A stretch of DNA of 64,000 nt from NCBI RefSeq assembly GCF_000203795.2, contig NW_006281100.1, forward strand, positions 1,571,099 to 1,635,098, given 5' to 3'. The notes beneath the pieces were generated by a model, which did not search any database, was not told the origin of the DNA, and saw nothing but the letters and a program-made list of their open reading frames with translations. Both the position numbers and the translations under genes were made by a program. This document shows positions 46,840 through 60,174 of the stretch, piece after piece. Within the stretch, counting starts at the first letter, position 1, and each line of letters opens with the position of its first letter. Source of the DNA: Batrachochytrium dendrobatidis JAM81 (taxonomy: Eukaryota > Chytridiomycota > Chytridiomycetes > Rhizophydiales).

Positions 46840-47244
46840 ATGGATATTTTTGACATGTTTGTCTACATGATGGCACATCCCGACTTGTTTTTAACGGACC
46901 TTCTTCGTACATTTTGGCAAGCTGTTGCAGCAATAGCAATATTCACCCAGCAGCAAGCACCTAGACTGATGTCGTATATAGTATCAGCAACCCCATCACA
47001 GATTCTTGTGCTTCTTTCAGGATGTCTAGCTATCTACTTTGTCCTATATGTGACTGCAACATTGATGCAAGGAATTTTGAAAACAGTAGTGCTTCTGGTC
47101 AAGACTGTAGTGTTTTGCTGTGTGCTGGTATTGGCTTTTTATGTTCTACAAGCTTATGTGCTGGCTAGATCTGGCGGTAGTCTCGGATCTCCGTTTGTAG
47201 GTCTTGCAGGATTAATAGGACAGACTGGATCTGCAGAACTGTGA
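46840..47244 (+). CDS. Small two-TM protein, APQ12-like
   Basis: Single exon, 134 aa from the ATG at 46840 (MDIFDMF). Two adjacent hydrophobic helices at about 54-78 and 82-110 are separated by a short turn, with Lys/Leu/Val-rich KTVVLLVKTVVF in the second. Size and layout fit APQ12, a fungal nuclear-envelope/ER protein that affects nuclear pore assembly and membrane fluidity. There are no diagnostic residues I can name, so the family assignment is tentative; a generic small ER membrane protein is equally possible. Confidence 0.6.
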   Translation: MDIFDMFVYMMAHPDLFLTDLLRTFWQAVAAIAIFTQQQAPRLMSYIVSATPSQILVLLSGCLAIYFVLYVTATLMQGILKTVVLLVKTVVFCCVLVLAFYVLQAYVLARSGGSLGSPFVGLAGLIGQTGSAEL

Positions 47245-47459
47245 ACCGTTGAGATTACCATCCAAGTGTATATTATATACTTGTCTCTGTATCTCAACTG
47301 GCCGAGTACAGCTCAAATATACTGAACGAACCATGTTGTATTTTGGAATATATGCTTGAATATTTCTTTTAAACCTCTTGATTGCTATAGTCGAATATTT
47401 CCACACCTCAAATTCATGTGAACGTACAGATGGACAAGTGTATATACTGTGATTGCATT

Positions 47460-48257
47460 TTACTTTAACCGGAACCAATATATGTAAAAGATCACTCCAA
47501 AAACAAACAACATCATCATCCACATCCAGCCTCCAGTTTGAGATCGAGCCATTATCTTGAGTCTACGCATAGTCTGACCTAGAATTCCTCCCGTTTTTTC
47601 AAAATCGTTATGCTACTCCAAGATAGATGGTTTAGATTAGCCTTGCATTTTCAAATTAAAAATGCCATATCAACAGATATCAACTACGCATATTTGAAGC
47701 CATTGAATAAAACAGACGAGGCTCAAGTACTTACCATGTCATCCATTAGATTTTGCTGATAAATCAATTCATCTGAAATGTCTAAAGATACCTTTAATAT
47801 TAAAAAGTCAAAAGAATGCAATGGACAACTTTATCCGATTCAACAGTCATCGTCCTATTCGATGCATACCTGTTTCAATGCACCAATCTGTTTAGCTAAC
47901 GCAGTGGCACGGCCATCATTCTCATCATCATATACTCCTGTGCTTACACCAGGTCCCACTGGATACGGTCTGTAGTTGAATAGACAAGTAAAAAGTCAAA
48001 TTAGATAGGGTACAATCGCCAAGAATGCATTCAAACTAGAGTACAATCGTAAAATGCCATCATTTAGTGTTAACGCAGTGGTATGGAATGAGCCAACTGT
48101 GTTTTGGAGTAGCAATGACCATGTTTGAAATGCAATGGTGATGCTAGGTCATTACAACAGTTTCAAAATAGTGTAGAATTCCAAGACGGCTAGTTCCATT
48201 ATGATCTTTGAATTAGAATGGGTCATGATGGTTGAGTAAATCACACCTACGACTCAT
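47460..48257 (-). CDS. BET1: BET1-family Q-SNARE
   Basis: Minus-strand exons 48257..48247 (11 nt), 47969..47870, 47791..47735 and 47612..47460 give 106 aa (human BET1 118). It drives fusion of ER-derived vesicles with the early Golgi. Seen: YDDENDGRATALAKQIGALKQVS, a SNARE heptad region with the zero-layer Gln in LIYQQNLMDDM, FEKTGGILGQTMRRLK, and a C-terminal TM (about 82-102) ending in FRLK. The 11-nt first exon (MSRR) was chosen because it supplies the phase-2 start and matches the MRR opening of animal BET1; it is the least certain part. Confidence 0.8.
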
Positions 48258-48657
48258 GTTATTTTGAAACCTGGGCAAGTGTGATTTTGGCACTTGGCTT
48301 TAAAAAGTGATTCATATTATCTAGTAAACACCCAATACGCTTTTTCAATATTACGGATGTTTTGAATCTAAATAACAACTATGAATAGTATTCATGCAAT
48401 AGATTGTAGTCGAGACCCATCCCAGCTGAGATTGAATCTCGTTCTGTTTTTAAATCGTGACGAGTAGGATATAGACACTGATTCATTAAATGTATACGAA
48501 AAGATCATGCAATCAGTGACTAGTGGTGTTATACTCTTATCTGTAAAGAGGAGTCGAGAGAATCAAACCTGAGAACCAACAACTCAGAATGATGTCGTGT
48601 TTGGATTCCATTCATTCAGCAGTTTGCCAAAACAATTGATACGCAACTCCAACTACA
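48258..48657. promoter_or_regulatory. Divergent promoter of BET1 and the COPS9-like gene
   Basis: Four hundred bp between the two divergent ATGs. No gene, repeat or recognisable element seen. Confidence 0.35.
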
Positions 48658-49169
48658 ATGGCCGAAGTAAGTGTAACCATTTGACTTGCTCTTTCCATGT
48701 AAAATGAGTTGCACTTGCTCAATGACAATCCACTATAGCTGCTGGGTAAAGTCTAATGTCAACTCATTCTTTCCGGGACGATATAGGAAGACTATGAGTT
48801 TGATACCGATGCTATGGACTATGATGTGGAGCAATATCAGGCTAGTTCTGGAATAAAACCCATTGGGTTTGATGTTTCTGGTTCTATGCTATTTAATACA
48901 AAACTAAGGCCAGGCGCAGGGTTTACTGATGGTATACTGACTGGAAACCGTATGCGTGCCAATACAGAAGATATCATTATGGATCAAAACTTTTTTAATG
49001 GTAATGCCTGTACACTTTCAATGTATATTGTCTAGTTTAAGCTAGAAACCTTGACCAGACGGTAGCATTCACATGATTTTTATGGTATAATCTAACCTGT
49101 TGCTTTGTCATGCGATTGAAATGACCAGACTTTCAGGATGATTTTGACGACAGAAACTATACACTTTAA
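48658..49169 (+). CDS. Small acidic protein, COPS9/CSNAP-like C-terminus
   Basis: Exons 48658..48666 (9 nt, MAE), 48787..49000 and 49129..49169 give 87 aa. The protein is acidic, starts EDYEFDTDAMDYD, and ends NFFNDFQDDFDD followed by RNYTL. That end resembles the FFNDFEDLFDDDD end of animal COPS9 (CSNAP), the smallest COP9 signalosome subunit, although this protein is longer than the usual 57 aa. The assignment is weak because the motif is short and acidic. Convergent with the PRPP synthase gene. Confidence 0.5.
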
Positions 49170-49334
49170 ATACAAGATCTGTACACAACAGTGATAACAA
49201 ATCAGGAACACTCGCCAGTTTGAAAGGGGATCGGAATCTCCCAAAATCGGATTGGATTAATTCTGGGCAGTTTAATGAAGAGCTCGAATTTACAATTCAG
49301 ATATCTTTCAAGTGTGGTGTGGTCTGAGTACTTT

Positions 49335-51552
49335 TTAATATGGAACAGCATCAAAGAGGAAACTGACACTCTCGCCATTGTGGATACGACGAATGGCTTC
49401 TGCAAAAATAGGTGCAATATCAATCACTTTGATTTTAGAGCAACTTTCAGTGTGTTCTTGCTGAGGAACACTGCTAGAGACAACCAACTCGTCGATATTG
49501 CTTGCAGTAATACGACTGATGGCATCTCCACTCAAGATGCCATGTGTGATGATGGCAACAATTTTTGTTGCTCCATTTTCAACCAAGATCTTTGCTGCAC
49601 GAGTGATTGTAAAGGATGTATCCGCAATATCATCAATGAGAATACAGACTCTGTCCCGAACATCTCCTACAAGAATCATACTTGACGACGCTGGAGATTC
49701 GGTATTACGACGTTCTCGGTGAATAAGGGCAAAGTCCATGTTCAACTTGTCGGCAATAACAGTGGCTCTAAAAGGATGAATTAGAAATCAGAACTCAAGC
49801 AAAGTAACCAGCATACAAGTGCATATTCGTAGTGATGCTACATAAAAATCACCTTTTAGCACCACCAGCATCGGGGGAGACAATAACAGCCTTGTCGTAA
49901 TGGGGAATTTTTTCCTTGATGTATTTGATCATTAACGGCTGAATATAAAGATTGTCAACGGGAATATCAAAGAATCCTTGGAACTGAGGGTCATGTAAAT
50001 CCAAAGTGATAATATGATCGGCGCCTGGTTTCGCAGATACAGTTAATTCAAGTCCATTTCAATTCCATCCGTATAAGCTCTCAACCACTCTTACCAGCAG
50101 CCATGAGCATATTAGCAATAAGAGTCCCAGATCGTGCAGTCCAGTGTTTGTAAGTGCCTTGGGAAGCACCTTTAAGCTTAAAATAGTTTTCTGATGTAGC
50201 TTGAGGAGTAAGCGAAGTAATCTCAATATTGGGTTGGGATACCGAAATGGAAGAAAGGCGACCACGAGAGCCATCCAAAGAAGTTGTAGATTCATCTTTG
50301 ATGATAGAGGTTCGACGCTGTGATTGAGATTCGCTTTGGGTAGTGAGTGAAGCACCACTTACCACAACAGTGGGTGGAGGAATGACTACAGTGGATGGTA
50401 CTGGAAGACGATCGTCAATAATGTGTGATCCTTCAACAGCAGAAGCAGCAGGCTTGGCTGACAGTTGAGGCTTGTGGTTTTGGTTGAGGATGGCAAACTT
50501 GCCAAGCTCAGAAACAGGAACTCGATTGGTGATCTCACCACTGCTATTGTAAGGAGTCTCTGGCTGTCTAGAATATGGAAAGCAAGGAATGACTGCCGTC
50601 ACCTTACTGATTGAGCGGTCAATACCAATAAATAAAATTAGAATTCTAGCCATTCATTGATGATTACAAGCCGATTTACAGTCGCATTCACGTAAAATGA
50701 AACATTAAATAAGCTAAAATACATAAACAGTCTTATGTTGGATTGGTGACAGGTTACTAGACATTATTTTGTAAACTTTTTGACAAGTTTGATCTTTGTG
50801 CTCATTTTTGTATAAACAGCTGAATGCTCACATTACATTGAGTTAATCCCACGCTTGCTCAATCTTCAAAATGAACATTATGGCATGGAAACAATAGCCA
50901 AACTCTTGTTTTCTTGAACTAGAGCGCGAGCGTATGGGTTTGTTTGAAAACATTAGAATAGTCAAACCCAATATCTGGGTTGAAATGCATCAATCTAAAG
51001 ATCGTACAATATATGGCTATGCAAAAAGGAAAGGGTTTCAATTCAAAACCATAGCTTGATTTTGTATGAATTATACGATGGACGTTGTTTGGTAGAACAG
51101 GGATTGAAAAGGTAGTGCAGTCAATTTCTATCAAGAAAGCGTAACGAATATTTAACCATTGTCTAACCCAAAGCAAAAGAGGTAATGACAAGATAAATAA
51201 TATCACACTTTACATAAATACGACTTGTACTTTTGGTTACATCCACACAATTAAAATGCACAGGATTGTCTTGATATAACATCAGATCAATACAAAGAGC
51301 TTACCGAGCCGAGGCAGTACGACAAGCAGAAATCATAATCAGCAATTCAATGAAGTTGTCATTAACATCACCACAACCAGATTGAACGATATAAACATCG
51401 ACATCACGAACGCTTTCTCCAATAGACACATTGGTTTCTTTGTTACTGAATTTCTTGAGAGATGCACTGCCCAAAGGAATGCCCAGTCTTTCACAAATGT
51501 CTTTTGCAAGACTAGGATGGCTTGAACCAGACAAAACAGCAATGTTGCGCAT
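49335..51552 (-). CDS. Ribose-phosphate pyrophosphokinase (PRPP synthase) with long insertion
   Basis: Minus-strand exons 51552..51305, 50606..50095, 50024..49853 and 49767..49335 give 454 aa. It makes PRPP from ribose 5-phosphate and ATP for nucleotide, His and Trp synthesis. Seen: [77 protein letters not shown] and the PRPP loop [13 protein letters not shown]. After FPYSRQ an unconserved Ser/Pro-rich insertion of about 115 residues interrupts the fold before [15 protein letters not shown], as in the large yeast PRS subunits. Upstream GTG/TTG codons were ignored; the start is MRNIAVL. Intron 1 (50607-51304) contains a whole MITE and another abuts the start codon. Confidence 0.93.
50676..51226 (+). 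mobile_element. MITE-like element copy 4, inside intron 1 of the PRPP synthase gene
   Basis: Starts ACAGTCGCATTCACGTAAAATG and ends, reverse-complemented, CAAGTCGTATTTATGTAAAG. Subterminal ACATAAACAG on the left and AACCATTGTCTAACCCAAAGCAAAAG on the right match the complete copy at 42831. Length is about 550 bp. It takes up most of the 698-nt intron and leaves the splice sites intact. Confidence 0.75.
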
Positions 51553-51588
51553 ATTCAGTTTGAGTGTCTTGGCAAAAGGAAAAGAATT

Positions 51589-52304
51589 TGCAGTCCTATT
51601 CACATGAAATGAAGCATTTTTTTATATTTATTTGAACCGACTATTTTGCTCTGGAATGGCCAATCGTTGAGTATGTGTTGTACTCTTCTATTGCAGATTG
51701 ACTTTAACAGACATTTTCAGTCTTTCAGTGTTTGGGATTGCTCGACAAACAAAGCCATTCTTTTGTGTTTGTCACTGTCTTTAGTTGTAAGAACAAAGAA
51801 ATGGAACTCCAATCCTCGCGACATTTGTTGGACAGTTGATAAATCATGTTTAGCCAGACATTTGGATCTATTGTTTGAACTTTCTCAATAAAAGCTTGGA
51901 CATATTCCTTGTTGTCAATCTGTCTGTCACTCAACAGTTGAGTTTTGTACGTAATCTTGTTTTTCAAGATCATTGACATTGTTGATTGGTATTTGCGCTT
52001 GGTAAGGTTCACAAGTGCGATTGCAACTTGTCGTTGTTGAATTGTTGATGACTACAAGACTGCTAAACTACCAATGAGTGATTTATGTGTTGGCTTCATG
52101 ATAATATACTATAAGATTATTACGTAAAAGTAAAGACTCGTACATAAAAGGCATGTTTCGAATGCAAGATCACCAAACACTGTGTACAAGCAATCACTCG
52201 AAAGGACAATATTATGCAGTAAACTGACACCAATCCAACATAAGACTGTTTATCATGTATTTTAGCTTATTTAATGTTCCATTTTACGTGAATGCGACTG
52301 TAAT
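51589..52304 (-). mobile_element. MITE-like element copy 5, abutting the PRPP synthase start
   Basis: Left end GCAGTCCTATTCACATGAAATG at 51589; right end at 52304, reverse-complemented ACAGTCGCATTCACGTAAAATGGAACATT. The outermost 75 bp or so is nearly identical, inverted, to the start of copy 4. About 715 bp, longer than the other copies because of an extra segment at about 51700-52060. It begins 37 bp upstream of the PRPP synthase ATG, so it must supply the core promoter or leader. Confidence 0.75.
51725..52051 (-). pseudogene. Possible captured coding fragment inside MITE copy 5
   Basis: On the minus strand an open frame follows an acceptor-like TTGTAG at about 52052. It reads about 109 codons to a stop at 51725, beginning SSTIQQRQVAIALVNLTKR and including the helical stretch IDNKEYVQAFIEKVQTID. 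It has no ATG at its start and no donor exon was found, so it looks like an isolated exon. I do not recognise the family. It could be a transduplicated host exon or chance. Confidence 0.3.
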
Positions 52305-52688
52305 TTTGACAAAACACTCCTTCAAGCCATACATATTCTGGACTATCCAGTTAAAAATTACAATCTAAACCAATAGCTGTGCAATCCATTTCTTTTTCCA
52401 ACATCAACTCTCGAGTTCAACTCTGAATTCAGTAAAGCCAGATGTCTAGTCCCTGAGGACACTAGTATTTGATGGTTTTGAATATTGCTATAGTTTGGAG
52501 TTGGTCCTACTCTTCAAATCTTTATAAAAAGGTAATATTGTATTTCTGTAGTTTGTTTTTAAAGGATAAATCAGATACTACTTCAACAGGGGTTTCTTTG
52601 AAAGAGTATTGTCAAATGCCATGGATGAGCGGTTTGAGATCTTGAATATTTGATAGAGTTGATATGACTGCTCTATCAAATATCAAGA
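52305..52688. promoter_or_regulatory. Upstream region of the DIS3L2-type gene with a leader stem-loop
   Basis: No gene seen. The last 48 bp forms a strong inverted repeat ending directly before the start codon. Confidence 0.4.
52641..52687. promoter_or_regulatory. Stem-loop immediately before the DIS3L2-type start codon
   Basis: Left arm 52641-52658 (CTTGAATATTTGATAGAG) pairs with 52671-52687 (CTCTATCAAATATCAAG) across a 12-nt loop. Thirteen bp are contiguous, then one bulged base and four more pairs. The right arm ends one base before the ATG at 52689. If transcribed, it would hinder 43S scanning or initiation; that effect is inference. Confidence 0.6.
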
Positions 52689-55600
52689 ATGAATAGCTGG
52701 CTAACGAGTGTTTGTTTGGATACTGTCAGAATTAAACAGATGCAAGATACAGAGAATTCCGCTGCCAAGAGTCGGAAAAGTGGTAATCGACATGCTGGCA
52801 AAAGCGATGATTTGAACACTACAAGTCGAAACAAAGGACATCGAAACCGCAGGAGAAAGCCCAATGCTGACAGTCAGCATGATGATGCTGGCAAGAAGCG
52901 TGTCAATCAACCAGTCGGCGGCCAAGGAATCAATGCATCCAACCGAGATTCGCCTGGTAATGCGATGGCTGGTGATGAGCGATCATCACAAAACCATGCA
53001 TCAACTGGCCCGTCTTTCAGAAAGCAGCGCTACCGTCCAACCATGGCTAATGTTCCTCATATCAGTAGCAGTTTTGTCAAGTCATCTCATGATGTTGCTA
53101 CTCAAGACCATATTCTGGTCACTTCTCAGCAGGAATCTTCAGTACATCCTACACACGAAGCAAACGCGGCATCTTTGGCCACAAAGGTGGACAATGTGCG
53201 CAAGCCACTGCTCTTTCTTTTTGACTGTTTTATCAATCCAGCTGCTTGTCAAACATCCAATGTTGTTGATGATCAAAAATCCCAAAATAAGCATCCCAAA
53301 CCAGATTATCCTGCATCGGCCAACACTCGCTCTGATAGCAAGACTCAATGTAACCGAATCGATTTTCAACAGCAATCATCTATTAAAGAAATACCGCACA
53401 AGAAAGGGTCATCAGATGCTTTCTCTAAAAAATCCAAAAAGCCTGCTAAACAGATCTTTCAAGAGTAATGTTGCTTTGTTTGATTTGATGGTGTCGGGTT
53501 TATCTAGCCAAACATTGACTCTAACCTATATCTCATGTGTTGACCTACTATTTTAGATACTTGAGCCTAGATCAGATTAAAGAAGGAATTGAAAACGGTA
53601 GTATATTTCAGGGTGTACTGCGAATTAACAAAGCCAATCGAAACGATGGCTATGTAACCATTAACGGATCTAGTGATACAGACGTTTATATCCCTGGAGC
53701 AACTCTTATCAACCGGGCTTTTTCAAATGATGTTGTAGCCTTTACAAAATTGTCTGGAGATGAGCTTAAAAAGGCGATGGCATCACACAAAATCAAGGCA
53801 GAAACAAAAATGATGGAAAGCTACGAGCGCCAAAAAAAGTGCAATTTGTTTAAAACTGAGGATGTTGTGCAGGGTAAATAATGATTCTATGCTGATTGTC
53901 TGAATAATTTGAACTGGATTGCATGATTTACCAAGATGAAATAACACTTTAATGTAGAGCATGTCGAAAGTCGTATTTACGGAAAAGTAGTAGGAATTAT
54001 TTCCTGTAAAACGGCAAACCGCATATTTGTTGGAACTCTGCATTTAGATCGACCTCTTAGCAAGAGCCCTAGTATAGATAAGAACAGATCTAGCCGATGG
54101 ATCTGGTTTATGCCAGTATGTTCTGATTATTCAATTCAATGTGATTTTGATGTTTTCAACTTTATTGTTGGCCATGAATCTATTGACTAATGATGGTTTT
54201 TACAAAATATACCCGCCGCTATCAACTAGAGTGATAAAAGCATTCCATTCATGATCATTTCTAAAGAGCTTGCTCCAAAAGAGTTTTTAGCCGATCCGGA
54301 ATCTTTTGCAAATATACTTGTTACTGCTACTTTAAAAAGTTGGAGTACTACCGACGCACTGCCTCATGCTGATTATAATGGATTATTAGGCCAGATGGGC
54401 GAGCTTCATGTAGAATCTAAAGCACTGCTCCAAGCAGCAGGGGTTGTCTGGGATGACTTTTCTGATTCAGTATTGGACTGTCTACCTTCATTGGTAAGTT
54501 TATGATATTATGTTTTTGATAATTGTAACATTTTTTACTGAATTGACAATAAAAATGATTGCTTTAGCCTTGGTCAATCCCAGAGGAGGAGATAGCCAAA
54601 AGATGGGATTTACGCAAGACCAGAATCTTTTCTATTGACCCAGAGACTGCCAAAGATTTAGATGATGCGGTTTCATGTAGAGCACTGCCTGATGGTAGAT
54701 TTGAAGTTGGGGTGCATATTGCAGATGTATCTTATTTTGTGCATCAAAAAACAGCACTGGATGATGAAGCATTATATAGAGCCACCACGGTGTATTTGGT
54801 GCAACGTGCAATTCCTATGCTTCCTCGCTTGCTGTGTGAGGAACTGTGTAGTTTAAACCCAGATGTAGATCGACTGGCGTTTTCCGTGTTTTGGATATTT
54901 GATGCTCAGGGAACTATCATTGGCCAGCCCAGATTTGGACGAAGTGTTATTCGTTCCTGTGCCAAGCTAAGCTATGAGCATGCACAGGCAGTAATTGATG
55001 GAAAGCCCTTTGCTAAACATGTTGAGATTTCTGCGCAAGTCACTTTGGAGGATATTTCGACTGATATTCTCCAGTTGTATAAATTCAGTAAAATTATGCG
55101 TAAAAAACGATATGACGACGGAGCACTTTCAATTCACTCGATTAAGCTTTGGTTTAGTCTTGATCATTTAGGAAATCCTGTAGAAAGTGGAATGTATGAG
55201 TTGAAGGACAGCAATCGCCTTATTGAAGAGGTATCTATTAGTGCTGCTTATTTGAAAGCGTTGTTTATGCAATCCAAATTGCTAATATTTGAAAATTTGA
55301 ATTCATGCTTTGCAGTACATGCTACTTGCAAACATGGCGGTTGCTCAGAAAATTCACGAGCATTTCCCAAGCGAGTCTTTACTTCGTAGACATCCGATTC
55401 CTGGCTGTTCTGCCATGACCAAGTTTGTTGAAAAGATGGCACGTATTGGCATTGTGATTGATGCGTCCTCGTCTGGATCACTACAAGAATCTTTTGAAGC
55501 CATTGAAGATCCGTTGCATCGTATGATAACACGGATGGTGGCTATTCGAACCATGAGGCGTGCAGTATATTATTCATCTGGCGACCCATCTGTTGAGGAT

Positions 55601-56461
55601 TTTAAGCACTATGCTCTTTGTGTACCTTTTTATACCCACTTTACGTAAGTACAGGGCCTGTATTTTTCAGTACATTGCAGTATTAGAACTCAAATTCGAC
55701 TATTTGTGTATTTTGATACTTTTTATAGGTCACCCATCCGTCGTTATTGTGATTTAGTAGTGCATCGTCTTTTGAATAGTGTTTTGGAAGGAAATCTAGA
55801 AGCATCGTCCCCGTATACCAATGCAACGATAATGGATATTGCAGAGCAATGCAATGATCGAAAGGATGCATCACGAGAAGCTCAAACTGCATCATCCAAA
55901 CTATTCCTGTGGGCATATCTTAAAAAACTTGCAGCAGCAAATAGGATCGAGTCCAAGAATGAAGGATTTGCCGAGATCATTGCAGAGGCGTATGTTCAGG
56001 ATGTTGGTACACGTTCGTATGATGTATTGGTACCTAGCTACGGTATTGATCAACGTGTCTGGATAGAGGATGCTGTCGAGACAGGAGAAATTTTGGGTGT
56101 GGTAAGCGATGAGGAGAATGCACAGCTTCAAGTGTATTGGAAACGATGCGATGACGATGACGAGTCCATTGAAGCATTGACTCAAGGTTTGAAGACCCTG
56201 GATATGACAACGCAGCATGATTCTATGCAAGACTTGAGGGAGTCGGAGATAGCATCACCATTTGATCCCAAAACCACCAAAATCCAAGTGATTCAGATGT
56301 ATACGCGCGTGTTTGTCAAGATCATAGTAGACATGTCCCAAAGAATGTCATTCAAGCTGTCTGCAATATATCCTCATCCCAATCTTGGTGCTACAACTAT
56401 GCACAGGAATGCAATGGGCGATCATCTGGTGACTTCACTTCCGCAAGAAATGGACGATTGA
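52689..56461 (+). CDS. RNase II/RNB-family 3'-5' exoribonuclease, DIS3L2/SSD1 type
   Basis: Exons 52689..53464, 53557..53873, 53958..54115, 54230..54493, 54568..55230, 55316..55644 and 55729..56461 give 1079 aa. A 260-residue basic, disordered N-terminus precedes two cold-shock-like domains (YLSLDQIKEGIENG, DVYIPG), then the RNB catalytic domain. The metal-binding aspartates are all present in DPETAKDLDDAV (Asp529, 535, 537, 538). Later RNB motifs follow: HIADVSYFV, FMLLANMAVA-type (here EYMLLANMAVA), TSPIRRYCDLVVHR, and an S1-like end. No PIN domain, which excludes DIS3/RRP44. DIS3L2 degrades uridylated RNA; yeast Ssd1 lost catalysis, which this copy has not. Confidence 0.9.
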
Positions 56462-56671
56462 TGAAAATAAATCTGTTCAAAACCTGATTGGCAGCCCAAT
56501 CAATATTGAATTTAATAAAATCCTACTATTATATCAGTATTTACACTGTAGTTTGAGACCACATAAACTCGAGTCCAGTCAAGATCGCAATCGTTCAATG
56601 AATTGACATGGAGCAACCCGTGCTGTACGAATATGAAAAATTGAACACTTTCCTTTTCCCTCACAATAATC

Positions 56672-58347
<1,676 letters not shown>

Positions 58348-58554
58348 GCAAGTTTCATAGCTCTAACTGTGGCAAACCCTTTGATCTACTTGGTAGATGA
58401 CTATGTTTTGTTGGCATTCCAATTTTATTAAACCAAAATTAGGCTTTTGTGGCTACATTATCATTCAATCTGCTGTTTTTAAATTGTGGGTTGGCGTTTA
58501 ATTTTGTAAGAGATTTGGATGGGTTTGCATTGAATTCGTATTGAAATGAGTCGT

Positions 58555-60174
58555 CTATTCATGCTCTCGAATGTCTCCAAGCAGACCATCCGCATTGTGA
58601 TTATCGTCACCATCTCCATCGGTAGACATCATGTATCGTTCAGCAATATTGCGTGAATATTGATCCCATGCATCAAATCGCTCAGCTGTCATAAAGATCG
58701 ACTCGTTGCTTTTTTCTAAACCACCATAAATGTACCCATTTGCCTTGTCAATGGATTGAGCCAAATGTAATACACTTTCCTTGTCCTCGATGCACAATGT
58801 AGTAAACCCTACCAGTCCAAAATCTTCCACTAGTCCACAAAGTGATTCGTTTAGCTTGCCATACCGCTTTAACAGCGGGTCTGCATTAAGCCAATCTGAT
58901 AGATACGACAAATCTTGTACTTGGGTATAAAAATCCAGTCCAAATGCTATACAATAAAACAGGTCAGCAATGTTTATACGAATAAGACCACTTGGCGATG
59001 CATGCAATCAACTTGAACATCTTTCCAAAACCAAACACTACAATCAAAGCATGCTCATCACCTACCTAGTTTACCATAAGATTCAATCAGATCAATTTTA
59101 GACAGTACATTGACATGAGGAAGCTCCAACTGGATCATTGTCTTGAGTGAAAGCAATAGCATGGCTACGTATTTTGAGGGATCCACACAGTGATGCGAGT
59201 CAACCAGATGCACTGCACACAACTTGATAAACCCAAAGAATAGTCAATCAGAACATTGAGCATTCTAAAAGCAGTACGAATACAACTGAATAGAAAACCA
59301 CTCGATATCTTATATGATCACTTTCAACAAATACACTTGAATTCATAGTGCTTACTCTAAAATCCATATCCTTTGATAGTCTATCCAAAATTCGTTTGAC
59401 TGATTGATGATGAGTGTACAACTCAACTTGGCCTGGACAGTCGAATAGGATATATTTATCTAGATTCAAAATAAATACACATTCAATCGTAAATCCAACT
59501 AGGCTAATACAAACATGTTGGATAGACACCAACGAGCCATTTCAAGTTGATTACCTTTAATTGGCTGCAGCTTTTCAATTAGCCAGTCCATATTTGCCTC
59601 GAGATACTCCATACAGTAAATCATGCCTATATAATTGGACACTTGGATTGTAAGGTGCTAGTTCGAGGCCTTTTGGGTTTATATCCAAGATTCCAAATCT
59701 AACGATATTCCAACCTTTCATTGGGCAAATTGGTCATACCTCCATTTGGACCCAATCCATAAGTTTCCATGGCATCGTCAAGGGTTACCAATTCAGAAAT
59801 ATCTATATCTGCCTTGTATCTATAGATTGGAATTCAAGGTTTTTGGAAACAGTAGGTTTAGATTCAATACGCAAGCATGTTCTTGCAGTCCATACAGCGA
59901 TTACTTTTATCATTGAATAAAAATGATACAACAACTCCGAGTACAATCCCATCACAAAGAAATACATACGGCAGTCCATCGTTTGCAGGATCGAGATTTA
60001 CAATTGCTACTGAACTATAAATAATGTCATTACAATCGAGTAAAACTCATGGCAGACGGAAAGTAAACCACTTTGTATTTACCGTTCCGTTGCTTTGTAG
60101 AACTGGGATATTCCATAACAGTATGTTGTTTTACCGCAGCCTGGTGGTCCTACCACAATCTGTCCAAATGGCAT
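58555..60174 (-). CDS. GPN2: GPN-loop GTPase 2
   Basis: Minus-strand exons 60174..60083, 60014..59970, 59819..59740, 59626..59555, 59459..59356, 59222..59066 and 58946..58555 give 313 aa. GPN GTPases help assemble and import RNA polymerase II. Seen: P-loop GPPGCGKT (9-16), VNLDPAND, the GPN tripeptide in GLGPNGG (69-71), switch-type [25 protein letters not shown], and the guanine site VLSKIDL. Helical C-terminal half with [10 protein letters not shown] and an acidic Asp-rich end. All seven exons keep phase. Confidence 0.93.
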
